Part shown: positions 1 to 8,866 of the stretch, one piece after another | Layout of the letters: each line of letters starts with the position of its first letter | Numbering within the stretch: the first letter of the stretch is position 1 | NCBI RefSeq assembly: GCF_000520015.2 | Contig: NZ_CP007044.2 | Span: forward strand, 1,302,001 to 1,366,000 | Source of the DNA: Chania multitudinisentens RB-25 | GTDB taxonomy: Bacteria > Pseudomonadota > Gammaproteobacteria > Enterobacterales > Enterobacteriaceae | Length of the DNA stretch: 64,000 nt | Direction: 5' to 3' | Translations under genes and position numbers: made by a program | The notes under the pieces: model-generated | Databases searched by the model: none | What the model was told of the DNA's origin: nothing | The model's input: only the letters and a program-made list of their open reading frames with translations

Positions 1-1163
1 CCAACGATCACAGCATGTGGGGGTGGCCGGTTTGGCCGGAAGAGTATCGGCAGGGTAACGGGGCGGCGGTGGAGGCGTTCTGCAAACAGTATGCGGATGA
101 AGTGACCTTCTACCTGTGGTTGCAATGGTTGGCGGCCAGCCAGTTTGCCGAGTGTTTTGCTCAAAGCCAGGAACAACAGATGCCGATTGGCCTTTACCGC
201 GATCTGGCAGTGGGTGTGGCGGAAGGCGGAGCGGAAACCTGGTGCGAGCGGGAGTTGTATTGTTTGGGTGCATCGGTGGGGGCTCCACCAGATATCCTCG
301 GCCCGTTGGGGCAAAACTGGGGGCTACCGCCGATGGACCCGCATGTGATGGTAGCGCGGGGATATCAGCCGTTTATTGATTTGCTGCGTGCCAACATGAC
401 TAGCTGCGGGGCTTTGCGTATCGATCACGTCATGGCCTTGCTGCGCTTGTGGTGGATACCTTACGGTGAAACTGCCGATTGCGGGGCGTATGTTAAATAT
501 CCGGTTGAGGATTTGCTGGCGTTACTGGCGTTAGAAAGCCAACGCCACCGCTGTATGGTGATTGGCGAAGATCTCGGCACTGTACCGGTGGAGATCGTCG
601 GCAAACTGCGTGATAGCGGGGTTTACTCCTACAAGGTGCTGTATTTTGAACGTGATAATGAGAGCCAGTTTCGTGCGCCGCAGTCTTACCCGGTGCAGGC
701 GATGGCAACGATTACCACGCACGATCTGCCCACGCTGCGCGGCTACTGGCAAAGCGGTGATTTAACGCTGGGCAAAACGTTGGGGTTATACCCGGATGCC
801 GAGGTGCTCAAAACGCTGTTTGCTGACCGTGAACGTGCCAAACAGGGTTTGTTGGACGGGTTACACCGTTATGGCTGCGTGCCGCAGAAGGTGGGTAAGA
901 AGGCATCATTACTGGCGATGAGCCCTTTGTTAAACCGGGGATTACAGCGTTATGTTGCCGACAGTGCCAGTGCGTTGCTGGGGTTGCAGCCAGAAGATTG
1001 GTTGGATATGGCCGATCCGGTGAATATCCCAGGAACCAGCGATGCCTATCCCAACTGGCGGCGCAAACTGAGCCATACGCTGGAAGAGATGTTTACCGAT
1101 CAACAGGTAAATCGTTTATTGAAGGATCTGGACAAGCGGCGCAGGAAGGTTTCGGTCGAATGA
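1..1163 (+). CDS. malQ: 4-alpha-glucanotransferase (amylomaltase), 3' part
   Basis: This is the C-terminal part (about 386 residues) of amylomaltase, which transfers glucan chains between maltodextrins in the cytoplasm. The reading frame is open from base 3, so the gene starts before the window; E. coli MalQ is about 690 residues. The GH77 catalytic signatures are present in order: RIDHVMALLRLWWIP with the nucleophile Asp, GEDLGTVP with the acid/base Glu, and HDLPT with the third catalytic Asp. The C-terminus is complete and a hairpin follows at 1167-1195. malP is expected just upstream but is outside the window. Confidence 0.95.
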   Translation, partial: NDHSMWGWPVWPEEYRQGNGAAVEAFCKQYADEVTFYLWLQWLAASQFAECFAQSQEQQMPIGLYRDLAVGVAEGGAETWCERELYCLGASVGAPPDILGPLGQNWGLPPMDPHVMVARGYQPFIDLLRANMTSCGALRIDHVMALLRLWWIPYGETADCGAYVKYPVEDLLALLALESQRHRCMVIGEDLGTVPVEIVGKLRDSGVYSYKVLYFERDNESQFRAPQSYPVQAMATITTHDLPTLRGYWQSGDLTLGKTLGLYPDAEVLKTLFADRERAKQGLLDGLHRYGCVPQKVGKKASLLAMSPLLNRGLQRYVADSASALLGLQPEDWLDMADPVNIPGTSDAYPNWRRKLSHTLEEMFTDQQVNRLLKDLDKRRRKVSVE

Positions 1164-1166
1164 ATT

Positions 1167-1195
1167 AGAGGGTCATCACTCAGGTGATGCCCTCT
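1167..1195 (+). terminator. Rho-independent terminator candidate after malQ
   Basis: AGAGGG-t-CATCAC pairs with GTGATG-CCCTCT around a TCAG loop, with one bulged T. It starts three bases after the malQ stop. The trailing sequence (ATTTAATAG) is only moderately T-rich. Confidence 0.6.
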
Positions 1196-1239
1196 ATTTA
1201 ATAGATTCTCAATTATACAGAAATATCTACCGGCTTAAT

Positions 1240-1896
1240 TTAGATAGCGAACGCAAAATTGAGAGTCACAGAACCGTCAATTTTGGTGTTCTCAGTAATA
1301 ACACCGTTCATGGTGCTGGTGCTGGCCAAGTCTGCATCAACACGAATATCAGCTTTAAATACGCTACCGGCTTTCAACACGTTATTTGCTGTTGCCCAAC
1401 TGGTTTGAGTGCCTTTGCTTAAAAAAACGCTGGCAACTTGGAGCGAACATTGTCCAGGGTTGCCTTTGCACAGGGGGGTTTGAACACCGTCTACGGTCGA
1501 GGTATTGGCCATAACAACCCTGTACCCGCCGATCTTTCCGGTTCCGTTAACAAACCCCATACCGTAGTGGTTGGGAGCCTGGAAGCTGGCATTGGTCACC
1601 ACCATTGAGTCACTGCGATTATCTGTTGGGGTGATTGTCAGATAAGTCATACCATCACAAGTGATTATCCAGCTTTGGGCGATGCTGGTAAGTGATATGA
1701 TCGCGTCAGGCTTGAGGCGTGATGCTCGTATTGAACCAAAATTATAGATTCCGTTATTCGGCGCAGCAATTGTGCAGGTAGGGGTTCCGAGTTTCCCTGC
1801 CACTTTCAGTTCAGACGTTGGTGCTGCCGCTTGGGCATTGGCGGCGGTGAACAACAGGGCTGACAGTACGCTGAGACATAAAATGCGTTTTTTCAT
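1240..1896 (-). CDS. Secreted DUF1120-type fimbrial-like protein (copy 1)
   Basis: The 218-residue protein starts with a clear signal peptide, MKKRILCLSVLSALLFTAANAQA, with probable cleavage before AAPTSELKV. The rest is a beta-rich pilin-like domain with the pattern ELKVxGKLGTPTCTIAA followed by xYNFGSI and a second Cys in WIITCD, so one disulfide is likely. It ends in a hydrophobic alternating strand, NFAFAI. This matches my memory of the DUF1120 family found in fimbrial or biofilm clusters, but its function is not established. It is a paralogue of the next gene upstream, 69 bp away, and the two probably form an operon. No usher or chaperone gene is adjacent. I see no good Shine-Dalgarno sequence before this ATG. 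Confidence 0.75.
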   Translation of the reverse strand: MKKRILCLSVLSALLFTAANAQAAAPTSELKVAGKLGTPTCTIAAPNNGIYNFGSIRASRLKPDAIISLTSIAQSWIITCDGMTYLTITPTDNRSDSMVVTNASFQAPNHYGMGFVNGTGKIGGYRVVMANTSTVDGVQTPLCKGNPGQCSLQVASVFLSKGTQTSWATANNVLKAGSVFKADIRVDADLASTSTMNGVITENTKIDGSVTLNFAFAI

Positions 1897-1965
1897 AATG
1901 AATAGTATCTATATTAAAAGGATATCTATATTGGGCCGATGGCGCTTCTACAGGTTTGCTCGGTA

Positions 1966-2604
1966 TTAAATGCCGTAAGCAAAACTCAGGGTCATGGAAC
2001 CATCAAGGTTGGTGTCATCGGTAATCGCGCCGTTCATGGTGGCAGAGCTGGCCAGAACCGGGCTGACGATAATATCGCTGACGAAAACCTTGCCACTCTT
2101 TTGAGTATTGGCCGTTGGTGTTGCCCAACCAGAGCGTTGCCCGGTGGTGATATCGGCCGTTGCTGCCGGTGTAAAGGTGCTGGAAGCCGAGGTAAACAAT
2201 TCGGAAGCAACACCGTCTACGGTCGCATTTGCCATCTGTGCGGTGTAGTAACCGATTTTACCGGTACCGTTAACCATGCCCATGCCGAAGTTGGTGGTAG
2301 CGACGGTGCTGACCGAAGCAGCACGGTTGTCCACTGGGGCAAAATTCAGGTAGGTTTCTGCATCACAGGTGATGGTCCAGGTTTTGGTCATCGGCGTCAG
2401 CGCGGTGGTAGCCGCTGGTTTTACCATGGTGGCAGACAGTCTGCCGAAATCGTATACACCGTCATCGGCGGCAGCAACGGTGCAGGCAGGAACGGTCAGT
2501 TCCCCGATAACTTTCAGTTCGGCGGTTGGTGTGGCTGCCTGAGCATTTGCCATGGCCAGTAACAGGGTGGACAGTGTGGTCGCGGCAATTACGTGCTTTT
2601 TCAT
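1966..2604 (-). CDS. Secreted DUF1120-type fimbrial-like protein (copy 2)
   Basis: I place the start at the internal ATG at 2604, because the protein then begins with a normal signal peptide, MKKHVIAATTLSTLLLAMANAQA. The frame can be extended 18 codons upstream, but that adds an unlikely hydrophobic leader. The mature part shares the layout of its neighbour: TAELKVIGELTVPACTVAA, VYDFGRLSATMVKP, WTITCD and a C-terminal strand SFAYGI. The two proteins are clearly paralogous but well diverged, so the duplication is not recent. The long gene-free AT-rich stretch upstream presumably carries the promoter. Role unknown; probably a surface or fimbria-like subunit. Confidence 0.75.
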   Translation of the reverse strand: MKKHVIAATTLSTLLLAMANAQAATPTAELKVIGELTVPACTVAAADDGVYDFGRLSATMVKPAATTALTPMTKTWTITCDAETYLNFAPVDNRAASVSTVATTNFGMGMVNGTGKIGYYTAQMANATVDGVASELFTSASSTFTPAATADITTGQRSGWATPTANTQKSGKVFVSDIIVSPVLASSATMNGAITDDTNLDGSMTLSFAYGI

Positions 2605-3625
2605 AAAACAAAGAAACCTATATATGATTAAAAATCGAGATAAAACATTATTTGCCAACGTTGTTGGCGATATAAAGTCATTAATAGAATTACGGAAATA
2701 CTCTCATTAATGTCTTATTTCTTTTAGCTGGCTAAAAAAACCGAGCGTAAGTTTTTAGGGTATTCCTCCAAACAGGGTTGAACGAAGAAAATTATATCGT
2801 TACCGATGGCGATCTCCTTCATACCTCACGTTGCTTGGCCTGTAGTGAATCTCACCCTTTCAGGGTAATTACAGGCAGCATTCAACCCTGCTCTGCGGAT
2901 TTGTCGTTCACCCTCGTTACATTATTTGGGGTATATATTATTAATAATGTGGTCATCAAGATGAATGATATGTAATCGACAGTATATTCACCAGATTAAA
3001 CCCAATAAAGCTTCCTATTGGAAGTCTTTATAACTTTGTTGTTTAGTATAAGCTGCTAAGTTCATTTAAATAGTAGATTACTTCAATAAAGAATCGATGC
3101 TATTTTGTCAGAAACATATCAGTAAAAATATTTGTATATATACTCGTCATACTTCAAGTTGCATGGATATTGGCGAAGCTACCAGGTTTCAGCTCTTTGG
3201 GGTCAGCCCCTGTGTTGTTCAAAAACGCGCTGCGTTTTTGTCCTGCAACTTGAATTATGTGGAGTATTTTGAGTAAAAAAGATTTCAATTTCTAAAGAAG
3301 TCAATTCTACACAATAAAGTAGGTACCCATTACATTCATGTATAACATTCTTAATGGGGGGCAATATAGGAGGCTTTTTATTAGTGGTGAAGATGATATT
3401 TTGTTTTACGTGATGCATAAAAACTAATGAAAGAGGTAAGAATCCTAATTATAACAATCGGATAGGTAATATTTTCCGTGCTTGAACTATAGAGAAATAG
3501 TATAAAAAACACAATGACCACAAAATTAACATAACCGTTATTAGATTAATTTGCCGATAATATAAACGGTTTTTCACTGCTAAAAATTGCTCTGCATCAA
3601 GAAAGGTGCCTTTCACGAATGTGCT
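2605..3625. other. Gene-free AT-rich stretch upstream of the DUF1120 pair
   Basis: About 1 kb without a convincing gene. The short open frames here have no recognisable protein sequence, and the one reading leftward from 3694 crosses the nfuA terminator. The identifiable element is the ERIC-like repeat at 3140-3267. The promoter of the DUF1120 genes should lie near 2605-2760. The segment is much more AT-rich than the core genes on either side. Confidence 0.6.
3140..3267. repeat. ERIC-like intergenic repeat, 128 bp
   Basis: The ends are imperfect inverted repeats. The left end reads ATACTCGTCATACTTCAAGT and the right end, read in reverse complement, begins ATACTCCACATAATTCAAGT; about 20 of 24 end positions agree. 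The inside contains two more hairpins, GGGG-tca-gCCCC and AAAAACGC-gct-GCGTTTTT. The length fits the 127-bp ERIC family, and the CATACTTCAAGTTGCA end is typical of Serratia and Yersinia intergenic repeats as I remember them. Confidence 0.75.
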
Positions 3626-3665
3626 AAAAATACCAAGACGTAGGCATTGTGCTGCGCCTTGGTAT
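3626..3665 (-). terminator. Rho-independent terminator of nfuA
   Basis: Read on the minus strand, ATACCAAG pairs with CTTGGTAT and is followed directly by a T-run (TTTTTAG). It lies 7 bp beyond the nfuA stop codon. The loop is long (about 24 nt), with a possible inner GGC/GCC pairing. Confidence 0.65.
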
Positions 3666-3671
3666 GCGCAA

Positions 3672-4247
3672 TCAGTAATAAGAGTGCTCGCCACGCTGGT
3701 GTTCGGTCAGATCGCGTACCCCTTTCAGTTCAGGGAACTTTTGCAGCAGCTCTTTCTCAATACCTTCTTTCAACGTAACGTCAACCATGGAACACCCGTT
3801 GCAACCCCCACCAAATTGCAGGATAGCCAACCCATCGTCGGTGATTTCCATCAAACTGACACGGCCACCGTGGCCTGCCAACTGCGGGTTAATCTGCGAT
3901 TGCAATACGTATTCAACGCGTTCCATCAGCGGGGCGTTGTCGTCCACTTTGCGCATTTTGGCGTTTGGCGCTTTCAGCGTGAGCTGGGAGCCGAGTTGAT
4001 CGGTCACAAAGTCGATCTCGGCTTCTTCCAGATAAGGTGCGCTCAATTCGTCAACGTAAGCAGACAGCTTGTCGAATTTGAGTTCGGTGTCCGTCGCTTC
4101 TACCGCATCGGGTGGGCAATAAGAAACACCACATTCTGCCGTAGGCGTTCCAGGGTTAATGACGAACACGCGGATCTGGGTGCCTTCTTCTTGGTTTGCC
4201 AGCAGTTTGGCAAAATGTTCCTGTGCAGCATCTGTTATACGAATCAT
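3672..4247 (-). CDS. nfuA: Fe/S biogenesis protein NfuA
   Basis: The 191-residue protein has the same length and layout as E. coli NfuA. An N-terminal degenerate A-type domain (MIRITDAAQEHFAKLL onward) is followed by a C-terminal NifU-like domain. The latter carries the CxxC motif GGGCNGCSMVDVTL, which binds a bridging 4Fe-4S cluster in the dimer. NfuA carries Fe-S clusters to target enzymes in the cytoplasm, especially under oxidative stress or iron limitation. It is followed by gntX upstream on the same strand (58-bp gap), as in E. coli. The neighbouring gntT gluconate permease of E. coli is absent here. Confidence 0.97.
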   Translation of the reverse strand: MIRITDAAQEHFAKLLANQEEGTQIRVFVINPGTPTAECGVSYCPPDAVEATDTELKFDKLSAYVDELSAPYLEEAEIDFVTDQLGSQLTLKAPNAKMRKVDDNAPLMERVEYVLQSQINPQLAGHGGRVSLMEITDDGLAILQFGGGCNGCSMVDVTLKEGIEKELLQKFPELKGVRDLTEHQRGEHSYY

Positions 4248-4305
4248 AGCATTAACTCAATAGTTGACTTCTATAGTAGGTTATAATACGCCCATTGCTG
4301 TGGTA

Positions 4306-4989
4306 CTACAATGTGCGGCAAATACACCAGATCTGCAATGAGGCGACCCCCTGTTTCTGCAATAACCTGGCGACTTCCGCCACCGTGCTGCCTGTGGTGA
4401 CCACATCATCCAGCAGCGCGACATGCCGCCCTGCCAGATCGGTATCGCAACGGAATGCGCCATGCAAATTACGCTGCCGCAAACGGGCGGTAAGCCGTTG
4501 CTGGGGTAAAGTTGCTCTGGTCCGGCGCAGCGCGGCGGGGCGGTATTCGCAGCCTAACCAACGAGCTAATGGCCGGGCTAATAAATCGCTCTGATTATAA
4601 CCCCGAAGCCAGCAGCGTCTCCTCTGTAAGGGTATCGCTAAAATGATCTCTGGTCTGTTCAGATGTTGCTCTCGGTGCGCTTGCAGCCAATGCAGCAGGA
4701 GCAGGCGGGCCAGCGTGGGAGCCAGCTCCGGTGTGCGCTGGAATTTGAAACGCTTGATCAAAGCACTGAGTGGCAGACAATAGTTGGAGGCAAAGACGAG
4801 TGCCTGCCAGGGCGGGGGTTGTTGCAGGCAACGGCCACAAAGCTGGTGTGGATTGCCGCTGGGCAGGCCACAGCGGGGGCAGCATACCGGTTTGGCAGGC
4901 AACTGGCGCAGGCAGTAGCTGCAAATTCCCTGCTGTGTGAGCCGTAATGCTTGCTGGCATAGCCAACAACGGCTGTAGATTGGTAGCAT
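4306..4989 (-). CDS. gntX: ComF/GntX-family phosphoribosyltransferase-like DNA utilization protein
   Basis: I choose the ATG at 4989, preceded by a strong GGAGGA site. It gives 227 residues, the length of E. coli GntX; the frame extends further upstream only across the intergenic region. The N-terminus has paired zinc-finger-like cysteines (CWLCQQAL, CSYC, CCPRC, CGRC). The C-terminus has the type I phosphoribosyltransferase PRPP loop VALLDDVVTTGST. The family is needed for use of DNA as a nutrient in E. coli and for competence (ComF) elsewhere; the exact reaction is unknown. It diverges from bioH across a 44-bp gap. Confidence 0.93.
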   Translation of the reverse strand: MLPIYSRCWLCQQALRLTQQGICSYCLRQLPAKPVCCPRCGLPSGNPHQLCGRCLQQPPPWQALVFASNYCLPLSALIKRFKFQRTPELAPTLARLLLLHWLQAHREQHLNRPEIILAIPLQRRRCWLRGYNQSDLLARPLARWLGCEYRPAALRRTRATLPQQRLTARLRQRNLHGAFRCDTDLAGRHVALLDDVVTTGSTVAEVARLLQKQGVASLQIWCICRTL

Positions 4990-5033
4990 AATCGTCCTCC
5001 ATAACGAAACGAGTTTCACAAGGACAATAACGG

Positions 5034-5804
5034 ATGAGCGCGCTGTATTGGCAAACAATAGGTGAAGGCGATCGCGATCTTGTGCTGCTGCACGGATGGG
5101 GATTGAATGCTGAGGTATGGCGTTGCACGCTGGAGCGATTGGCTCCGCATTTTCGTGTGCATCTGGTTGACCTGCCGGGTTATGGCCGCAGTCAGGGTTA
5201 TGGCGAGCTGTCGTTGCCGCAGATGGCTGATATTTTGCTGGCGGCCGCGCCTGTGCGTGCTTACTGGCTGGGCTGGTCATTAGGGGGGCTGGTGGCTGGG
5301 CAAATTGCCCTGATGCAGCCGGAGCGGGTGACAGGGCTAATTACCGTGGCCTCTTCACCTTGTTTTGCCGCACAGGAAGGCTGGCCAGGGATTCGCCCGG
5401 AGGTATTGAGCGGGTTCCAACAACAGCTCAGCCAGGATTTCAAGCGTACCGTAGAGCGTTTTTTGGCGCTGCAAACCTTGGGTACCGAAAGCGCGCGCCA
5501 GGATGCCCGGTTGCTGAAAGCCGTGGTGCTCAATCAGCCAACACCGAGCGTAGAAGTACTCAATAGCGGCCTCACGATGCTGCGCACCGTGGATCAGCGC
5601 CAGCAACTGGCCACGCCCGCCATGCCGGTGCTGCGTATTTATGGTTATCTGGATGGTCTGGTGCCACGCAAGGTGGCAGCGCTGTTGGATGAAGGTTGGC
5701 CGCACTCTGCTTCGGTTGTGATCCCCAAAGCGGCTCATGCGCCTTTTATCTCGCACCCTGAGGAGTTCACCCGTCTTGTTAATCAATTCGCTGCAAATCA
5801 GTAG
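5034..5804 (+). CDS. bioH: Pimeloyl-[ACP] methyl ester carboxylesterase BioH
   Basis: This alpha/beta hydrolase of 256 residues cleaves the methyl ester of pimeloyl-ACP, ending the pimelate-building stage of biotin synthesis. The oxyanion region LLHGWGLNAEVW, the nucleophile elbow GWSLGG (Ser near residue 82), the acid Asp in GYLDGLVPRK and the catalytic His in KAAHAPF are all present at the E. coli spacing. It is transcribed away from gntX. The arrangement gntX / bioH / feoC matches E. coli. Confidence 0.96.
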   Translation: MSALYWQTIGEGDRDLVLLHGWGLNAEVWRCTLERLAPHFRVHLVDLPGYGRSQGYGELSLPQMADILLAAAPVRAYWLGWSLGGLVAGQIALMQPERVTGLITVASSPCFAAQEGWPGIRPEVLSGFQQQLSQDFKRTVERFLALQTLGTESARQDARLLKAVVLNQPTPSVEVLNSGLTMLRTVDQRQQLATPAMPVLRIYGYLDGLVPRKVAALLDEGWPHSASVVIPKAAHAPFISHPEEFTRLVNQFAANQ

Positions 5805-5805
5805 A

Positions 5806-5830
5806 GGCACGATTTCGCGCCCCTGTTTTT
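5806..5830 (+). terminator. Weak terminator candidate between bioH and feoC
   Basis: GGCACG pairs with CGCGCC (one mismatch) around an ATTT loop and is followed by CCTGTTTTT. It sits in the 24-bp gap between the convergent bioH and feoC genes. Confidence 0.35.
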
Positions 5831-6068
5831 AGCGCTTCAAACGGTAAACCACCGTCCTGCAATCCTGCCCTCCCGGGCAGCTTTTGCAATGGCCGGTCAA
5901 ACATTCACTGTTATCCTGTTCAATACGTTCCACTTTTCCCATGTCGGTTAAGCGTTCCAGCATAGCGTTGACCAGTGGCAACGGCGTTGCCAACTGGCGG
6001 CTTAGCTGTGGTGCCTGCACACTGCCCTGCAAGGCTAACGCATCACGTATTTGCAGCAGGCTGGCCAT
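5829..6068 (-). CDS. feoC: Ferrous iron transport protein FeoC
   Basis: A small winged-helix protein of 79 residues, starting MASLLQIRDAL. I chose the ATG at 6068 because it overlaps the feoB stop as TGATG and matches the E. coli FeoC start; an ATG three codons upstream is possible. The C-terminal half has the cysteine cluster CLTGHCKSCPGGQDC, which can bind a [4Fe-4S] cluster. FeoC associates with FeoB and in Klebsiella and Salmonella protects it from FtsH proteolysis. It is the last gene of feoABC. Confidence 0.93.
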   Translation of the reverse strand: MASLLQIRDALALQGSVQAPQLSRQLATPLPLVNAMLERLTDMGKVERIEQDNSECLTGHCKSCPGGQDCRTVVYRLKR

Positions 6069-8374
6069 CAGTGGCAATCACCTTGCGGGGTTTGGCAACA
6101 GCTGACTGGCGTAGCGCTGCGCAGACGAATGGTCACGCGGCTACGGGCTTTGCGTAATGACAGCAACAGCAAGGCATTAAACGCCAGCACAGACAGGATC
6201 ACCAGCAGGCTGTATTGCGGATGCTGGGTAAAGGTCGCAGCCTGGTAGAACAACGTCGCCAGTGAATAGGCGACGTTCAGCCCCCACAGGATAGAGAACG
6301 TCATCCAGCCGCGGCTGGATTCACGGGCAATAGCTCCCATCACCGAAACGCACGGCACGTACAGCAGCACAAAGATCAGGTAACTGTAAGCGGAAATTGA
6401 AGTGCCGAATTTGCTGCTCATCATGCCCATGGAACCAGCGCCCATCTCACCATCGCCTTTGCTGGCTTCGATAGGGTTAGAGAGCACGCTGAGACTGAAC
6501 GTATCTCGCAGACCTTGCCAGGTTTCCTGCGCAGCCGCCGCTAGTTCATCCAGTAAATTGAAATTGGCGGCATCGAACGGTTCATTGGTGATGTGTTCGG
6601 CGGTATACAGGGTGTTGAGCGTTCCGACCACCACTTCTTTCGCCATGGCTCCGGTCACCAAGCCAACGGTAGCCTGCCAGTTATCACTGTGGACCCCCAT
6701 CGGCTGTAGCAGCGGCGTCAGCACCTTAGAAACCGATGCCAGCGCGGAGTCATTGATATTATCCACGGGTTTGCCGCTGAAAGAGAAGCTGTTCAGGCCA
6801 CCGATAAAGATACTGGCGATCACAATCACTTTCCCGGCGCGCAGCACAAAACCTTTCAGGCGCTGCCAGGCCTGCAACAGCAGGCTTCTCAGGTGCGGTA
6901 CATGGTAGACCGGCAGTTCCATGACGAAGGGTGAAGCTTCGCCGCGCATGATGGTGTATTTCAATACCAGGCCAGTGAGAATGGCAACCACGATCCCCAG
7001 CATATACAGCGAGAATACGATGCTCGCACCACCCTGGCCGAAGAAGGCGGCGGCGAAAACGGCGAAGATTGCCAAACGCGCCCCGCAGGACATAAAGGGA
7101 GCCATCATGATAGTGATCAGGCGTTCACGCTGGGCATCCAGCGTGCGGGCCCCCATAATCGAGGGTACATTACAGCCGAAACCGACGATCAACGGCACGA
7201 AGGATTTACCCGGTAGCCCCAGCGCCTGCATCAGGCGATCCATCACAAAGGCTGCACGCGCCATGTAGCCGGAATCCTCCAGGAAAGACAGGAACAGGTA
7301 CATCATGCCGATCTGCGGCACCAGTGGCAGCACGGTGTTGATCCCGCCGCCAACGCCCTGCGCCAGGAAGATGGTCAGCCATTCTGGGAAGTGCAGGGTA
7401 TAACCGACCCATTGAATCCCCTGAATAAAGATTGCTGCCGAACCGAGATCGAAAATCGGTTGCAGTGCGCCGCCAATGTTAATTGCCAGTAAGAACATCA
7501 GGTACATCACCAGCAGGAAAATAGGCACGCCCAGCCAGCGGTTAAGGATCACCTTATCCAGCATTTCAGTCAGGCGGTTTGGCAAAGCCTGTTGTGAATT
7601 GCTGACCGCATCGCAAATGGTGGTGATCGATTGGTAACGAGCATCCGCAATCACCAGTGCCGGCTCTTCCTGTTGCAAGGCCAGCCGGGCTTCCGGCAGC
7701 AATGAGGTGGCATTGCCTGCCAATTGGTGGCTATAGATATCCCCTTCCAGCATTTGCAGCGCTAACCAGCGGCGTTGTTCGTTAGGCAGATATTGCGGCA
7801 TAGCTGCGGCCAGCCGGTTGACTTCGTGCAGCAACAACGGCGGATAATTGACCAACGCTTTGGGTTCATTGAACTGGTGGCCGTCAATCATCTGTTTCAG
7901 CACGCCAATGCCATCGGCTTTGGTGGAGATCAACGGCACCACAGGGCAACCCAACTGTGCAGCCAGAGCGGCAATATCAATCTCAATATGCTGGCTTCTG
8001 GCGATATCCAGCATGTTCAGCGCCACAATGCAGGGAATACCCAGTTCCAGCAGTTGCAGCGTCAGGTAAAGGTTGCGCTCCAGATTTGAAGCATCCACCA
8101 CGTTGATCAGCAAATCCGCGTCACCACTGAGAATGTAGTGGCAGGCGATTTGTTCATCCAGGGAAGTCTGTTCAGAGATGGTGGTAAGTGAGTAGGTACC
8201 AGGGAGATCGACCAGCGTGATTTGCGATTGCGGCGTAGTAAAATGGCCTTCTTTACGTTCGACCGTGACCCCAGCCCAGTTGCCGACTCGCTGGCGTGCT
8301 CCGGTGAGCTGGTTGAACAGCGTGGTTTTCCCCGAGTTCGGATTACCTATTAAGCCGATAGTGAGTTTTTTCAT
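6068..8374 (-). CDS. feoB: Ferrous iron transporter FeoB
   Basis: The 768-residue inner-membrane Fe(II) transporter has an N-terminal GTPase domain with G1 GNPNSGKTT, G3 DLPGTYSL and G4 NMLD. It is followed by a membrane domain of many hydrophobic segments with two Gate regions, seen at GCNVPSIMGARTLD and GAMAKEVVVGTL. Length and order fit E. coli FeoB (773 residues). The C-terminus ends QGDCH and overlaps the feoC start. It works with FeoA and FeoC to import ferrous iron, mainly without oxygen. Confidence 0.97.
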   Translation of the reverse strand: MKKLTIGLIGNPNSGKTTLFNQLTGARQRVGNWAGVTVERKEGHFTTPQSQITLVDLPGTYSLTTISEQTSLDEQIACHYILSGDADLLINVVDASNLERNLYLTLQLLELGIPCIVALNMLDIARSQHIEIDIAALAAQLGCPVVPLISTKADGIGVLKQMIDGHQFNEPKALVNYPPLLLHEVNRLAAAMPQYLPNEQRRWLALQMLEGDIYSHQLAGNATSLLPEARLALQQEEPALVIADARYQSITTICDAVSNSQQALPNRLTEMLDKVILNRWLGVPIFLLVMYLMFLLAINIGGALQPIFDLGSAAIFIQGIQWVGYTLHFPEWLTIFLAQGVGGGINTVLPLVPQIGMMYLFLSFLEDSGYMARAAFVMDRLMQALGLPGKSFVPLIVGFGCNVPSIMGARTLDAQRERLITIMMAPFMSCGARLAIFAVFAAAFFGQGGASIVFSLYMLGIVVAILTGLVLKYTIMRGEASPFVMELPVYHVPHLRSLLLQAWQRLKGFVLRAGKVIVIASIFIGGLNSFSFSGKPVDNINDSALASVSKVLTPLLQPMGVHSDNWQATVGLVTGAMAKEVVVGTLNTLYTAEHITNEPFDAANFNLLDELAAAAQETWQGLRDTFSLSVLSNPIEASKGDGEMGAGSMGMMSSKFGTSISAYSYLIFVLLYVPCVSVMGAIARESSRGWMTFSILWGLNVAYSLATLFYQAATFTQHPQYSLLVILSVLAFNALLLLSLRKARSRVTIRLRSATPVSCCQTPQGDCH

Positions 8375-8451
8375 AATCCAATCTGATGTTAGTCAATTGA
8401 AGAACGGCCTGGCATGGAGCCACGGCAAAAGCCTGAAACAGGCGGCAGGGC

Positions 8452-8676
8452 TTACGCCTGGCCGTCGATCAGGATCAGGTCTAGATCTTTTTTTCGCAGC
8501 ACCAAACTGACGCGGCGGGTTTTTATTTCGATCGGATCGCCAAACGGGGCGACGCGTATCACTTCAAATAATGAACCGGGCAGCATACCGAGTGACAGCA
8601 GTTTCTGGCGGTAAGCGGGGCTGATTTCACTGGAGAAACCGGCGATTTTATAGGTCTGCTTAGGAAGAAGATGCAT
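8452..8676 (-). CDS. feoA: Ferrous iron transport protein FeoA
   Basis: An SH3-like 74-residue cytoplasmic protein. The ATG at 8676 is chosen because an AGAAGGT ribosome site precedes it and the length then matches E. coli FeoA (75 residues); the frame extends 18 codons further upstream. The conserved core AYRQKLLSLGMLPGS and TRRVSLVLRKKDL is present. FeoA is the first gene of the operon; feoB follows after 77 bp. It interacts with FeoB and is needed for full Fe(II) uptake. Confidence 0.95.
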   Translation of the reverse strand: MHLLPKQTYKIAGFSSEISPAYRQKLLSLGMLPGSLFEVIRVAPFGDPIEIKTRRVSLVLRKKDLDLILIDGQA

Positions 8677-8804
8677 ATTACCTTCTTGGTGATAAAGACG
8701 TTGCTTCTGAAACGTCGCTTTCAGAACCATTTTCTACCCAGATTACCGGAAGAAGAGTCAACGGGGCTGAAATGGCACTAATAAACACGCAACATAATAA
8801 TAGT

Positions 8805-8823
8805 GAGAACGATTATCGTAATC
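8805..8823 (-). promoter_or_regulatory. Fur box candidate upstream of feoA
   Basis: On the minus strand the 19-mer GATTACGATAATCGTTCTC matches the Fur consensus GATAATGATAATCATTATC at about 15 of 19 positions. It lies about 130 bp upstream of the feoA start. Fur repression of feo is established in E. coli. Confidence 0.7.
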
Positions 8824-8866
8824 AATACAAAAAGTAGGGATATTGGTTGCTAAATGTACTGTTTTA

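Noticed and set aside
1939..2562. 207-codon Gly-rich frame antisense to the second DUF1120 gene
   Set aside because: The sense frame has a signal peptide and a paralogue next door; this one is a shadow.
2778..2975. 65-codon plus-strand frame in the gene-free region near the DUF1120 pair
   Set aside because: It has no good ribosome site and no protein-like conservation, and its composition is intergenic.
3449..3694. 81-codon minus-strand frame with a hydrophobic segment after nfuA
   Set aside because: It starts inside nfuA in another frame, reads through the nfuA terminator, and has no ribosome site or recognisable family.
3606..4286. 226-codon frame antisense to nfuA
   Set aside because: It is the shadow of nfuA, whose family assignment is certain.
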